Source: Albifimbria verrucaria (taxonomy: Eukaryota > Ascomycota > Sordariomycetes > Hypocreales > Stachybotryaceae). Taken from it: a stretch of 64,000 bases of DNA. The stretch's first letter is position 1; each line of letters begins with the position of its first letter. Where the stretch lies: assembly GCA_020081605.1 (NCBI GenBank), contig JAHREC010000009.1, forward strand, positions 3,658,001 to 3,722,000, in the 5' to 3' direction. Position numbers and translations under genes: made by a program. The notes under the pieces were generated by a model. It did not search any database. It saw only the letters and a program-made list of their open reading frames with translations, and had not been told where the DNA came from. Of the stretch, positions 11,510 to 23,700 are shown one piece after another.

Positions 11510-14183
11510 CTAATCTTCATCGAAAATCTGGTAAGTGTTTTGAAGAATGGTGTCGATGACCCGGATCTGCCAGCCGGCGTCGGAAATAGCAGTGCTAGGA
11601 TCAGTGCCCATGAGCGTGGGGCCGAAGATGACGGCAAGGTTGTGAGAGTTCATGCGGTTAATATGCGACTTGTCCATGATGCGGTAGAGGTGGAGGGTCA
11701 GCGCACGCAAGGTGGCGTAGTTGGGGTCAGGAAGGCTGTTAATGATGGCGTGAAGGAGTCGCGGCGGACAATATCGTCGTCTCGTTCTAGAAAATGCGTC
11801 AGAAATGCTGGTTTGCATTATTGACCTTGAAAAACTCACTGGCTGCAGCAATAAGACTATCGTGATGTTCCATGGTCAGGAGCGGGTCAGGAAGGTCACG
11901 GAAGAACTGCTTCAACAGGCCGGTAACACTGTTAACGTCGTGGAAGAAGTTCTCGGGGTTCCGGAAATCTAAGGCAGGGCTTTGAGAGTCTAGACAATGT
12001 CAGTAACGTCCAATTATATCGAGATTACCTCATGCTCGAGTCACCTACCTGCGTCAAACATGCTCTTGAGCTTTTGGATGTGCGCCATGGACCCTGATTG
12101 CCGGTAGATGCCTTCGACATTAAGACCATATAGTTCGACTGCTTGGATACATTGGTGGACGACCATTGGCACTGCTAGGTTATCCCGCTCATACAAGCGG
12201 CTCAAGGGCACACCGAAAACAACCTTGTTCTGCGAAGGAGGTCCAGAAGGAGGAGGAGTATGGCCTTGTGGAGCAACTGGAGGCGGAGTGTTATGAGACG
12301 GCATATAGCTCGGTTGTCCTGCTGGTGGAGCGCTGTTGTAATCCTGATTTGGATATTGAGGGCCACCCAGGAAGGCGCTGTCATTTGGATAGGTGATCCA
12401 GGACCTTGGAACGATAGTGCTCCCAATTGGGGTGGCCCTTGAGAGCTCATGCTTGAACCGTTGCCGTACCGGTTATGGGTCGGTTGTTGATTACTAGGAG
12501 CGTATTGAGGAGGACCAGCGGGTTGCGGCGGCGGGGCCATCATGTTTCCTTGGCTCGGTGTTCTATTGTGCATAGCTACAGGGAATGATGCAGGCGCTTG
12601 AGCTGGCGGAGCTCCCGGTTGAGGATAGCCTTGGTTGAAAGTCGGAGGGGCTTGCGTTGGTGGAGAGCCGCCCGGTGGAGGGCCGAAGCCTGCACCGCTG
12701 GTTCTTGAGGAGACGGAGTTGCCCATGTCGGTTGGGAAAGTCGGAACGCTGTGTATTGAGGCATTGACAGAGTGAGACGGGTTGCCACCAGGAAGAACCT
12801 AGTGCTTGTTAGATATACGGACCGGGTAGGAGAGAAAAGTGCAACTAACCGGGTTGCGCTCGTACTTGACTTCGCCAGTCTTGGGGGCCATCTTGAGGTG
12901 ATGTGAAGCAACAAACTCGTTCAGATCCTTCTCGTTGTTGATAGAGGCAACGGCCTGTCGCAGACTTCGAGGCTGGCTTTCGGCTCCGGGTCCCTTGAGA
13001 GGGCTGATGATCAAGCCGTTGCTCAGGAGCAATTTCTCGTTAAAGGCGGCTGCCAACGTTAGTGAATCATTCTATTTGGATTCAGCCGGCGGGCCGGCAC
13101 TCACCAAACTTTTGCATCTGCAGGGTCAGACCGGAATCAGTCTCCTGATCAACTCCTGCAGCGCCTTGATAGCCTCAGGTCGAATGGTGGATTCCAGCTG
13201 GGCCTTCTCGATCTGCAATGTGGTGACGTGGTTCTGGTAGACTTGGTCGGCTGCCTCGGCCTTCTTCAGGAGCTCGGCTTCTTGCTGGGCGGCGGGCTTG
13301 TTCTTGAAGGCTCCAAAGACCTTGCCGCTCTGCTTGACCTCACCAGCGCGAGCCCTGTCGTACTCCTCGGCAAGGGAGTCGTACTTGGTCTTGCTCTTGC
13401 GCATGGCGGTTTCGAGATCGGCAACCTTCTGCTCGGCAGCCAAGCCATTCGCCTTCCAGCCTTTCCTACTACGCTCGGCGACGGCGGCCAGCTCGATCAG
13501 GTCGTCGTGCATTTGGTGTAGGGAGGAGGCGAACTGAATGCCGTTCTCAGCCATGCGCTCCTGCATGAACATCATCTCGTCGTATATCTGGGAAAAAGAA
13601 CCCTGGCGATGGTCGGCTCGGCGCATGTTCTCCTGGGTGATGCGACAGTGCTTCTTAAGGCTCTGGGCCTGATCATCTTCGAGTTGCGACCGTTTCTTGA
13701 GGAAGAGGGCGAATTCCTAAAAGGGCGGGAGGTTAGTCGAGACTTGTGCGTGGTGGAAAAGAAGGGAAGAGAGGGAGGGAGAAGGCGGCATACCTTGGTG
13801 GAAGCAATGCTCTGCTTCAGGCGATTCAGCAGCGTCACGATGCCAATCTGCAATGGGTGTTAGCCTCAGGGGCCGAAGGGCGAAGGGAGCCTGGCGGTAG
13901 GGCATTACCTCTGAGCCGAGCACATCGCTGACTTGCTTGGCCGTCTCGGGGTTGAGGGCGGGCTGTTGAGGCTGAGAGGGTAAAGAAGCGGCGGCGTAAT
14001 GGTGATCTAGGGCGTCGTGGTCGGCGTCGGGGGCGGCATTGCGCGTCGCAGGGTCGTGGACGTCGTCCTTCTCGGGGGCGAGGGGTTCCCGATGTCTGTT
14101 GCTATCGACATTCCGCCAGAGGTGTCGTGACGCTGCAGATTTGGTAGTTGGGGAGGAGGAGAGGTGGAGTGGAAGTCGGCCAT
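11510..14183 (-). CDS. F-BAR and RhoGAP domain protein (Rgd1/Rga8-like)
   Basis: This is a GTPase-activating protein for Rho-family GTPases that also binds curved membrane, likely at growth tips or septa. The product is about 773 aa. The N-terminal F-BAR coiled coil covers roughly residues 70-340 (LNRLKQSIASTK, MQERMAENGIQFASSLHQMH). A Pro/Gln-rich linker follows, then the RhoGAP domain from about residue 574 (VFGVPLSRLYERDNLAVPM) with the catalytic arginine in VEGIYRQSGSM and NLAVIFGPTLMG near the end. Six introns: 13908-13848, 13793-13717, 13104-13050, 12849-12799, 12048-11990, 11839-11787. One base is missing near 14074-14078, 13144, 12391 and 11755; with these the exons sum to a multiple of three. 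It ends FDED at TAG 11512-11510. Confidence 0.9.
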
Positions 14184-14465
14184 GTCTGCGCGGGAGCGGA
14201 GCGGAAGCGGGTTCGGGTTGAGGCGAGGGCGGAAGGGGTCAGGTTTGAATCAAGTCGCAGGGCTGTATCCGTCCGATGATGGCATTCCCAGAGGCTCAGA
14301 TCAGTCTGATGTTGCTCGAGCAGGGGTTCGAAACCGGACGACGTTCATGCGCCAACGCAACCCGAAAGCATCAGCCCTTTCTTGGTGTCGCGCCGAGGTG
14401 GGAAAGGCAGCTTCTGAAGGGGGACTGGATTGGATCGGATTGGATGGGACGGGACGGGGGGCGAG

Positions 14466-14590
14466 GAGAAGGGAGGGAGGGAGTGAGGGAGAGAAAGAGA
14501 GAGAGCCAAAGCAGCCAGAGCAGAGCCGGGCAGAGCAAAGCAGAGCAGCACAGAGCAGCGCTGAGCCGAGCAGAGGGAGGGAGGGAGGCG
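14466..14590. repeat. GA-rich and AGCAG-type low-complexity repeat
   Basis: A run of GGGAG/GAGAG units is followed by irregular copies of AGAGCAG/AAAGCAG and then GAGGGAGG. It sits in the 5' region of the RhoGAP gene, where its complement would be a CT-rich leader or promoter tract. Confidence 0.6.
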
Positions 14591-15503
14591 TAAGGTTGAG
14601 AGGGGGCAACGGAACGCGGGAAAGGTAAGTTTGGGGCCCAGGCAAAGCCACGCAATGCTGAGCTTGGGAACTCTATTCTACTTCCACCGGGTGTGGAGAG
14701 AGCGCGGGAGGGCGAGAGGGAGAGGGAGAAAGGGACGCCCTGGCTGGGATGGAGGAGATGCAGGCCAAAAAGAAAATGGCAGACGTTGGGAGGAGGGAAA
14801 AAACGTGGGAATTTCGACAAGAGCAAGGCCAACCTCCAAGTGGCTGAGCTGCATTCGATGTCTTGCTCCCTTGATCCTTGCCTTGTGCCGTCACTGCCAA
14901 CAGCCAGCCAGCCAGACGGTGCTCCCCATACGGATTACAGCCCAGCCCAGCAACTTACCTCAGGCTAGCACCACCCAAACACTCCAGTAATTTTTACTGC
15001 TAGCACTACTAACGTTAGTCCTCCTGCCAGCCAGGCCGGGTCCGGTCAGGTACCGGCAACGTAAGGTACAGACGCACAAGGCGAGAGGGAGCTCGGGTCA
15101 GGTCACGTCAGGTAAGTACTGTAGGTACACGACAGCTTTGCTGGGCCTAGCTAGCACCTCTTAGCTTCGTAGCCGTACAGCCAGATTATACGCACAAGCT
15201 GCCTTGAACGGGAGGTCCGTGATCCCCCAGCCTCTCCCGTACTGGCCAACTTTCAGCGATCAACAGCGCACTTGCTAACCTCGGCCGCGCTCCAGCATGC
15301 TGGACCTAGCTGTTGCTACGTAGCCAGTCCACATTGACACCTAAGGGGCAGATCAGACCAGACCAGCAGGCGTACACCAGCTGCATGGCAGGTACAGCAA
15401 CATCAAGTAAATCTGCCCTGCCCTCCCCTGCCCAGCTCAGCTACCTTACTTACCTTAGTACCAACACTGCTCCAAGACACCGACCTACTTACTACTTACC
15501 TGT

Positions 15504-15523
15504 GCACACACACACACACACAC
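15504..15523. repeat. CA dinucleotide microsatellite
   Basis: About ten uninterrupted CA units in intergenic DNA. Confidence 0.85.
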
Positions 15524-16914
15524 CTTGAACCTACACCTACATGTGGGCTCGCGCGCAAAGCACCAACACCATCCGCATACCCACAAACCAGCCGCTAATT
15601 GCCCAACTTGCTGCGCTGCGTCTCCAACATCTAATATAAAACGGCACGGCCACCCTTAACCGGGCCCCAGCCCTGCCAAGCGAATGCGCGCTGGCACTCA
15701 CTCACCCATTCTTCGGCAGCTCTTCGTCAAACATCCGTGCTCATCTAAATGGCACCCGTGCTTCCCTGCTCCAGCTCCGGGTCCCCCCTCCCTTTCCCTT
15801 CCCCTGTTACCCTATAGGCTCAACAGCCGCACCTTGGTTCCAAAATAGCAACTCTCATCTCCAGCAGACAACGTCGCTTATCCAGTCCAGGGCCAGGCCC
15901 CCCTCAGGTCTCCACGACAATCTCGTCGGTGAAACGGGTGTGTGATTGAGTAGGGGACGGCCCCAGACCTGAGGTGATGTGAGGTGAGATATCTAAAACA
16001 AACAAGATGACTGGAGGAATGTGCTGCTTCACAGTCCTTCATTGTTTCTCGCTGCCTTGTCACATCGTACAAGCACTGATTCATTCGCGATTATTATCCA
16101 ATTATGGAAAGCAAGGGTCTCATCAACCTGGCCGAATTAATTGATGATTCTTTCTAGAATTGCCTCTCCCAAATTCAGTGGCACGCACGGTTGCGGAGTG
16201 TATTCATGATTCGCTATGCTTCATGAATGCTCCAAGACACTTGAGGTGGCTTAGTAACATAAGGAATCCCAAATACCACCTCACTTAGAAATGCGTATTT
16301 ACATCCAATCACATTCATCAGCATTGTCACCCTTTCATTACCAAAGTTGGAGAACACAATCCCATCCCGCAACCGCATGAGAAAATTGTTGATGCAGCCT
16401 GTCCTACCCTGTGTAACAACTGAACGTTAATGTCACGCTGAAGCTGATTATGCTCTTACATGCGCCCAATTCACCGTCTTGGCATCAGCACACAGGGACA
16501 CGGTGAGTTGAAGTGGCAAAGTCGAGGTAATAGGAGGATCCGGATCATGGCAACCAAGTTGAACGTTGATTCGACGCAGCAGCATTGTGGCCTTCATTGC
16601 GGCCTTTCCCTCAATCCCGGCACCCAGCCGTTGGCGAACATCAGCAGCAAAGTCAGCAACAGCACAGTTGGCACCGGTAAATAGAGTGATCAAAAATCCA
16701 TGACGATTGGCCTCTAGATCGAACAAATAAGAATGAACCTAGTTCTTTTTCCGACTAGGTAGTCCCTGTTGGGTTGCCCTGCTTAACGCCTCATGCCATC
16801 AAGAGGCAACCGCCCAGTTGCTTCATCCCAGAGTTTCTAAGCCCTCCGCAACTCTCACGTTCGCCGCGTCGTACGTCATTCGTCGTCTTCATCGCCCGCC
16901 AACACACGATACGT

Positions 16915-17424
16915 TTATCGCAGACGTCTGGCCTCACGTTCGGACTCGAGCAGGCACAGGATGTCGTCCTCACGGACTGTAGGGCATGTTAGTCGAAACC
17001 GAAAACCACTTCTGCTAGAAGATCGGAGGGGCAATCTGGAGATGCAGATCGGGGGAGGAATGCTCGTGGAATTGGGTCTGTACGCACCAGGGCCCTTGAC
17101 GTTACGGATGATGGAACGGGTCTGGTCGTCCATGAACTCAACGCGAACCTGGGTGACACCACCACGGGAGCCTGAAAAATTGAACCTCGTCAGCCTAGCT
17201 ATTCTTCGTCGCAGCAAAAAAACAGTGCCCGCCTGTGCGGCCGAGGAGGAGACGAATTTTCGAGATTTTCGCAGCCGTTTCCCACCGCCCACACAAATCA
17301 TCGAAATTCGTCCCTCTACCGGCGCGGCGCGGCACGGGGAAAGAGAGAAAGCTGTGTGTCGTACCGGTTCGGCCGAGGACCTTCGTCACCTTGACGAGCT
17401 TGACAGGGTCTTGGAGGAGTCCAT
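16915..17424 (-). CDS. RPS28: 40S ribosomal protein S28 (eS28)
   Basis: A 68-aa small-subunit ribosomal protein that acts near the mRNA exit site of the 40S subunit. Three exons read [20 protein letters not shown], then [18 protein letters not shown] and SIIRNVKGP, then [20 protein letters not shown], essentially the universal eS28 sequence. Introns are 17364-17172 (GTACGA, long at 193 bases) and 17087-16977 (GTGCGT, GACTAAC branch, CTACAG). A single base is missing from the GGG run at 17406-17408, just after the start; as the protein is essential, this is strong evidence that such breaks are sequence errors. The stop is TAA at 16917-16915. Confidence 0.95.
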
Positions 17425-17760
17425 CTTGGATGATTTTTCTGATTTCTCCTGACTTTTGCGGAAATGTCGTGAGAAGCGGACGCGAGGGGAGACTGTGAAA
17501 AAGGCGAGGTCGAATAATAAGTGGGTGCCGATAATTTTGTGTGCCGTCCGGCAGGGTTTTCGCAATCAACGGGCTTGATCGTACCTGCCCCGCCAAAACC
17601 GCCTCACGTGATGCCGTAAAAGGCACTTTTCTCACGTGACGCATGGAGCAAAAATTCGGATTCAAGTTCTACCGATGCCCAGCAGCCCTGACAGCCAGCT
17701 AACTCCTTCTAGCAAGCTCCACTCCCATCTTTGGAAGGCGAGCTTGTGCGATCGTCAGTG
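17425..17760. other. Upstream region of RPS28
   Basis: No gene seen. Promoter and leader of RPS28 are expected here. The segment 17605-17640 has two CACGTGA copies (E-box-like), possibly regulatory. Confidence 0.4.
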
Positions 17761-18183
17761 TCAAACTCGGCTTGTGCACTGAGCATGTCGTATCAGGTTG
17801 GTGTTGTAGGAAACTGCACTGAAACGGTTTACAGTTGCATTGCCTTTCAATGCATTGAGCCAAGGTCCTTGACATGGAACTAAATCCATATTTTTGCAGA
17901 TCAAAGACAGGGACCCGTCTCTCAGGTCATTGTGTGGCGTATCAATGACAACCTCGTCCGAGTTGCGTGAGTAGTGCGACATGTGCAGGCGGTGGACATG
18001 CTGGGCAATCATCTCTTCCTCCCGATCGCTGCTACACCATCTCCATAGTAGAGAAATTGCTTCTTTAAAGAGCCTCTCCCTGATGTGAAATGCACCCTTG
18101 CATGACTTCACAACTCGCCGCTCTTGGCTTCCAAGAAATAGCGGATGGCTGATCCGGATCGGATATGCAGCCTCGGGAGACAT
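17761..18183 (-). CDS. Doubtful short hypothetical protein
   Basis: A 140-codon open frame starting at an ATG (MSPEAAYPIRISHPLFLGSQ) and ending at a normal stop, in sequence otherwise without genes. The composition is protein-like (RERLFKEAISLLWRWCSSDR, DEVVIDTPHNDLRDGSL) and not low-complexity, but I recognise no domain and see no splice sites that extend it. It could be one exon of a longer gene, a remnant, or chance. No signal peptide or membrane segment is evident. Confidence 0.3.
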   Translation of the reverse strand: MSPEAAYPIRISHPLFLGSQERRVVKSCKGAFHIRERLFKEAISLLWRWCSSDREEEMIAQHVHRLHMSHYSRNSDEVVIDTPHNDLRDGSLSLICKNMDLVPCQGPWLNALKGNATVNRFSAVSYNTNLIRHAQCTSRV

Positions 18184-18661
18184 GCAGGGCGGCAGGCTAA
18201 TTAGCGGCTCTGGTACAGACTAGTCCGCCGTTCCGCCAATCCAATCTGCTCCTCCATCATGAATATTCCCTAGCCTCACCATCTTAAAGTGAGACTGTCT
18301 ACGCCCGTTGCACAGGGGATTAGCGAACGGCACAGGTATTTCTAATGAGATTTCTGAGTTGTATGATTTCTTCAGGCTAGCTGCATACTCCTTCTTGTCC
18401 CTGCATCAAATGCTGCAAAATAATAGTCCGGCTAAATCTTCAAATTGATATGCCCATACCCGGAAGCTCGGTAAGCCCAAAAGAAATAGCTGTGATTAAG
18501 CCAAAGATGCAAGAGAAAATGTGCCTGGGTATCCTCCTATATAACCTGGTGAAAGCGCATGGATAAGACAAATAGTGGGAAAAGCTCCGTAGGAAATATC
18601 CTGCATGTATAATACGCCGAGACATTGTAAATGTTGTTAGGAAAGACTGTTTCGCTGTTGC

Positions 18662-20792
18662 TTAAGCTGGTGCCTCAAGGGCCGTCATTATAGCCATCTC
18701 CGAAAGGGCTGTCGAACACTGGTCCATTTCCTCGGGCCATATCGGCGGGGAAAGTAGTGCGTAGGGTGCCTTGTCCCTCTCCTCCAGTTCCTTGCAGAGG
18801 ATCCTGATGACGAGCTGCCAACGCCACGTTAACCGGTTCTGTCGTGCCTTGAAGGTGCTCTCGATGGCGTCTTCCTCGTCCGCGAACTGCGCCGCCAGAT
18901 CCTCTAAATCCCCTCGCATTTTTCTGCGAGTTTCATGAGCTCTGTTTCTTGCCGCTCGAGCAGCTCCTCCATCTGTTTTGCTTGCTTATCTCTCATGACA
19001 TTGATCTTGGCTTGGTGAAGGCGTTCTATGCCGTCCCGTATGCTGTATTGGTGCCCAAGCTCCTTGAGATGGCGATCGGTGACGACTCGTAGCGGGAGGT
19101 CTGTGTCTGCCTCTTGGCCGAGGGATTCACAGTACGCCTCCATGTGTTTTAGCCGTATCTTCACACTTCTCTCGCTCTGCTCTAACGAAGCACGAAGCTC
19201 CATTTCCGCGGCAATCTGACGGTCTTCGAGATGGCTGACGGTTTTCGCGTGCCTCTCGTCCATCTTATCCTTGTCATTGGCATGCCTCTCTGCCATCGCC
19301 TGTCTCCGGGCGTGTTGTCGCGCCCTCATAGATTCCCTAGCTTTTACCACAAACGTCTGGAACCGCTGTAGTTCCTCTTCCTGTGACTGTCGGATGCTCT
19401 GAAACTCAGGATGCTCGCTTGTGCGTCTCTCCGCCTCTAATCTTGCCGCTTCTTGCGCCGCCTTCTCCGCCTCGATGCCTGCCAGTCTCTCCTCCTCTTC
19501 GATGCGTCGGCGCTCTAGCTCCTCCTCGCCGTTGCAGAAATTAGGACATCCGACGGTAGTGTCCCAAACACCACCGCAGATGTAGCAGAACTGGGCTTTG
19601 CACCTGCAGGTCATGTGAGTACAGCCCTGTGCCAGCTCAACCAGCGTCCTGCACTTGTAGCACCTCCTCCACCCCGATTTCTCTCCCATTTTGAGGACCG
19701 TGTCCAGCTCGGAATCCTCGGGACAGTCCTTGCCCATCGGGTGGGCGTTGCCCTTGCACATTATGCAGATACGAGTGAGACAATTAGGGCATGTGACGTT
19801 AAACGGCTGCTTTGGGTCTACTTTGCGCCGTGGGGGACAAACTCGGTACACGTCGTATTGGGACAAAAGATGCGCGACTCCCAGGGTGTACTAAAGAGCA
19901 TGACAGCTTTCAAAAAGGCGTTTTGAGCATCCCGATCCAGCAGGGTCCTGACGATAGCCGAGGGATTGGCTGGGTACAGCAGCGCGGGGCATCTTGGACT
20001 CATCAGTCGTCGCTTGGTCAACAATGACCCGTAGACAGTCTGTGCAGTAAGTGTGCCCACAGGGCAAGTTGTGTAGGGAAGCTGGCTGCTTGAAATCATC
20101 TCTGCAGCAGATGCATGATCTGAAAGCACGCCGGTCAGCATGGTAGACTTGGTAGGGAAGTCCGGTGGGCGACAGAGTGGGGTGACGCACAAAGATGGTC
20201 CAAGCGACAATATGGAGGTTCTCTTTCGCCGGACCTTGTTCTTCACAGCGGATCTGAGACTGAAGAGACTCCTCTTGGTGGTAACGCCCAGGATACCTTG
20301 AGCGGAGGAGTCAGAAAGCAACGAAGGACGACAAATCTTGGGCTGATCAAGCGTAGGGCCGATCTGGGCCAAATACTTGTCGTAGGTGGAAAAGCTCAAC
20401 GTCTTGCCATGGCGTGGATGAGTGGCCTCGGGCTTGGGGGCAGCGGGCGTAGAGGGCCTAGACGAGAGCGAATGCACGGTGAGAGCAGTGCTGGCGGAGT
20501 GGTCGGAACCGTCAGAGATGGTCCGGGCGTGGGTGGTGGCGGCGCTCGAGGCAATCTGAGGGGTGCAGACGCCTTCGTCGTCGATGAGAGCTGAAGGAGA
20601 CGGGAGGGAGACGCTGAGGGCGAGGGCCTTGGCTCGAAGCTGGTCCTCGATCCATGCCTCGGAAACGTCTGCGGGGAGCTTCAGGACGTGGGAGAAATAG
20701 CTGGCATCGTCCAGCTCGGGCACCGCGACGACGTCGGCCAGGTCAGGAGAGGCTGGTGGTGGTGAAGAGGGCTCGGCGGCCAGCGAGCCCAT
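18662..20792 (-). CDS. RBR-type (RING-IBR-RING) E3 ubiquitin ligase
   Basis: This is a ubiquitin ligase of the RING-between-RING class, which passes ubiquitin through a catalytic cysteine. The product is about 687 aa. A Ser-rich N-terminus of about 200 residues precedes RING1 (CICCRDDF, PCGHTYCTDC). The IBR region follows (TCPNCLTRICIMCKGNAHP), then RING2 near residue 352 (RRCYKCRTLVELAQGCTHMT, FCYICGG). The cysteine in GCTHMTC is the expected catalytic residue. A charged coiled coil of about 200 residues makes up most of the C-terminus. One intron at 20190-20120 (GTGCGT, GCTGACC, TTTCAG) splits the N-terminus from RING1. One base is missing at 19986-19989, 19962-19964, 19832-19836 and 18919-18923; the corrected length fits exactly. 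Confidence 0.9.
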
Positions 20793-23700
20793 CGTCAGGC
20801 GCAGGCGCAGGTGCGGGTGCGGGCGCGGGCGCGGGGCAGCAGTGGCAGCAGAAGCGTCGACGACAGTGCAAAGATGGGCATCAACAGCGAAGCATGATCG
20901 ACGGGTGGTCGTCGAGGCGGTGACAGTTTCCTATGCTGGAACACGAGAACAAAACTACGGCACCGGCCGTCGGCAGAAAGAGACAGCAGCAGTCGTGATG
21001 GTGGTGGTGGCTGACTTTAAAGTGATGGGCATCCGGGCCCGGGTGGGTTGATAAGGAGGATAAGGGGATTTAGATTGAGATTCGATCGGGAAGAGAAAGA
21101 CACTGTGCTCTGAAGGGGGCAGTGGAGAGCGATGGCCTGTATTTAACCCACGGGCCCCGCCCGACCACCTGGTACAGTGTTGTATTACAGGGAGACAGAT
21201 GCTCAGTGGAAGGGAGCCTATGTCTGTCACCGACTGGGGTGAGCACAATCTTATGAAAGACAAAAGCAAACTCGGCCTGATGCCTGAAAAGGGAATAAAG
21301 AAAAGAAGGAGAAACAAGGCAAAAGAAAAGAAAGAGAAGGCCGAAAAAAGAAAGAACAAAATTGAGAAGGAGAAAAAACAACAAATGTGCAAACCCGGTT
21401 ACGGGCGGGCAACGTCAGGCAAACGGAGCCCTGGAGTTTCATGTCACCAGGTAAGCTCCATGTATCTTTCGTACGGCAGCGCAAGCAAAAGGAGACCAAC
21501 ACCGCAGCCTGATACAACACAGTACGGCCGTAGCTTGTCGCGAATGAGCAGAGGTGGAGCGCATGGTCCTGCACTGTGCTGCAGCTCTGGCCGATCAGGT
21601 GGAAACAGACGGACCAGCCAGAACGTCAGATGCCAGATGGGATGGTCTAATGCACATTCGATGCAGGGGAAAACCGGGTCGCTCTCTCGACATATTAAAG
21701 CTGCATTCGACAATTCGGACCTTTACGGTGCTGGTGCTGTGCTGTGCTGTAGCTGGTCCTGGGCTGCAGCAATAGCAAATAGTCCTACCAACCTACCTAC
21801 CTACATCAGCAATAGCACCACCACCAACATCGTACCATGTGGTCTGCCCTCCTTGCCTTACCTGGCCTGGCCTTGTCCGTATCGTTGCTCGCTTACCAAC
21901 AACCCATGCGCCCATCACTTCCTCATCGGGTGCGGCCCGGCTTAGCGACCTCGCCTAGGGTAGCTAGTTGCTAGTACAGTAGGGATGTGATGACGTCCAA
22001 ATCACCAACATCAAAAAGGGCGGATGCGCGGCAAGGAGGAATGGCGGCCGGTCCACCATGCAAGTCACTTTACAATCACAGGGAAGGGAAGAGAAAAAAG
22101 AAAGGAAAAGAAAACGCCAAGGGAAGCAAACTGCGAAAGAAGAAAAGAAACCCTTCGGACTTAAAGGCAGGCTTTGACCAGTCATCACCTCACGACCCAA
22201 CAGAGGGGCACCAGCACTCTGAATCGACCCTCTCATACATGCTGCTGCTGGCTCTGGTGAGACACACAGACGCACCCTGGCGTCGGATCCGGCTCCTCTT
22301 GCTCCTGTTCGTACGCCTACTCCTCCCTTGTGCTCTGAACAATTAATTTGTAATGGCTCCCTTTCTCGGGACGATTTTGTGAGACCTGCGTATAGGCTAT
22401 CATGTGAGGAGACCTATGACCCACCTCGCCGGCTGTTGGCCGTCCAGCCCTACCCTATACGCCCACGGCTTGTTCCGCAACCCAGGCTGACTTTGTCAAC
22501 GGCCGTCGTATATGCCGGATTGACCAGACCAACATAGCTATGGTTTAAATCATCTTACTGGATAGACCAGAGTATTCCAATTAACTTACCAGTTAGCTCG
22601 CTTCTCCCCGCACCCGCTATTCTCCTTGTTGCCCAGGTGATGACGCAGATTGAAGCATACACGCAACTCTAATACAGGTAGCATGACCAGACTCACTTTC
22701 GGTGGAGACGAGCTTTTCCTCTACTGACATCAACTGGTCCCAACCTTGGCCGCAGATCTCGGTTCGGCTCGAACTTCTTCTGCGACCCAAGCTGTCTCTC
22801 CGCCACAAGCCCTGCGGAGGGTTCCTGGTCCCGGTCCTGGCCCCTTTGGCCCCGACTATTTCCTGGGAAGAGGCGACGCGACACAACGCCACCAGCTAAA
22901 CCAAGTGCCTGCCGATCAAGAGGCAATGCTTTAGCGCGTGTGCCCCCAACCTACTACGCATTTGGGAAACCATTTCGTGGAGGCTTGATTTTTGGGATGC
23001 CTTGAAGCTGTCGAGCAAGTGCGTGATCGAGCGCCTCCTCCACCCTTCTCGGCGGATGCGCTTGTCTAGATCGTCGGGTCCCACGGCTTTGGGGCAGGCA
23101 ATCGTTCGCGGTTCTCTGTCTCACAAGCTAATGAGCACGCATCAAGCCATTGAGAAATTCGCCATCAGATCACCACGCCTCCTCTTGCCTGATCCCGGCG
23201 GTTCGGTGTGCGACGACGCCCCGTGGTTCCCATGTCAGACACGGTGAGCTAGTCGACCACAATCATGACAAGTCAGGGTTCGCACCTGGTCAGGAACGAC
23301 ATGTCCGGGACCTGCTCGACCATGATTCGCCGTGTTTCGAGCTGGTGCTGCCACTTATAATTGAGGCTGAATACCGGCAACCGTCTATTCGGAGAGACGA
23401 CGCTCACACCACGCTAGAGCCATATGCTGCGTCAACCTTAGCACCTGCAGGTTGACCGACCGGTCTGTTGGGTCGACCAAGCCATGTCACAAGCCAAAAT
23501 CGCCAATGGCGGCGTCCAAGTGCTACGGCTTATTCTCAAGAGGCTGGACAGCAGCGCCAGCTGTTTCTATCACCCGGGATTCTGGGGCTGGAGCCACCGA
23601 AGAGCCGTTTCTGAGCAAAGAACGGCGCTACTGTGCACCATCGCATCCTTGCCATCGGTGAAAGCGGGTCGTTTCATTATCATGGAGTCGCCGATAGTGC

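Larger units (their letters stand above)
14184..16914. other. Intergenic stretch of about 2.7 kb
   Basis: Holds the RhoGAP promoter (right of 14183) and the RPS28 3' end. Purine-rich low-complexity sequence lies at about 14455-14600 and a CA repeat at 15504-15523. Two open minus-strand stretches (about 16726-16460 and 16408-16222) can be joined by a GTAAGA...CACAG intron but lack an ATG and are unlike anything I know, so no gene is called. Confidence 0.5.

Noticed and set aside
14270..14350. GGGGTTCGAAACCGG resembling a tRNA T-arm (B box)
   Set aside because: The stem pairs poorly around the loop, and no acceptor, D-arm or anticodon stem could be folded around it.
16222..16726. Two open minus-strand stretches joined by a GTAAGA...CACAG intron
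   Set aside because: No ATG opens the first part, no protein family fits, and open frames of this length are expected by chance.
21199..21945. 248-codon Lys-rich open frame
   Set aside because: Its composition comes from purine runs (AAAG/GAAA), it has no domain, and it lies in the leader side of the RBR gene.
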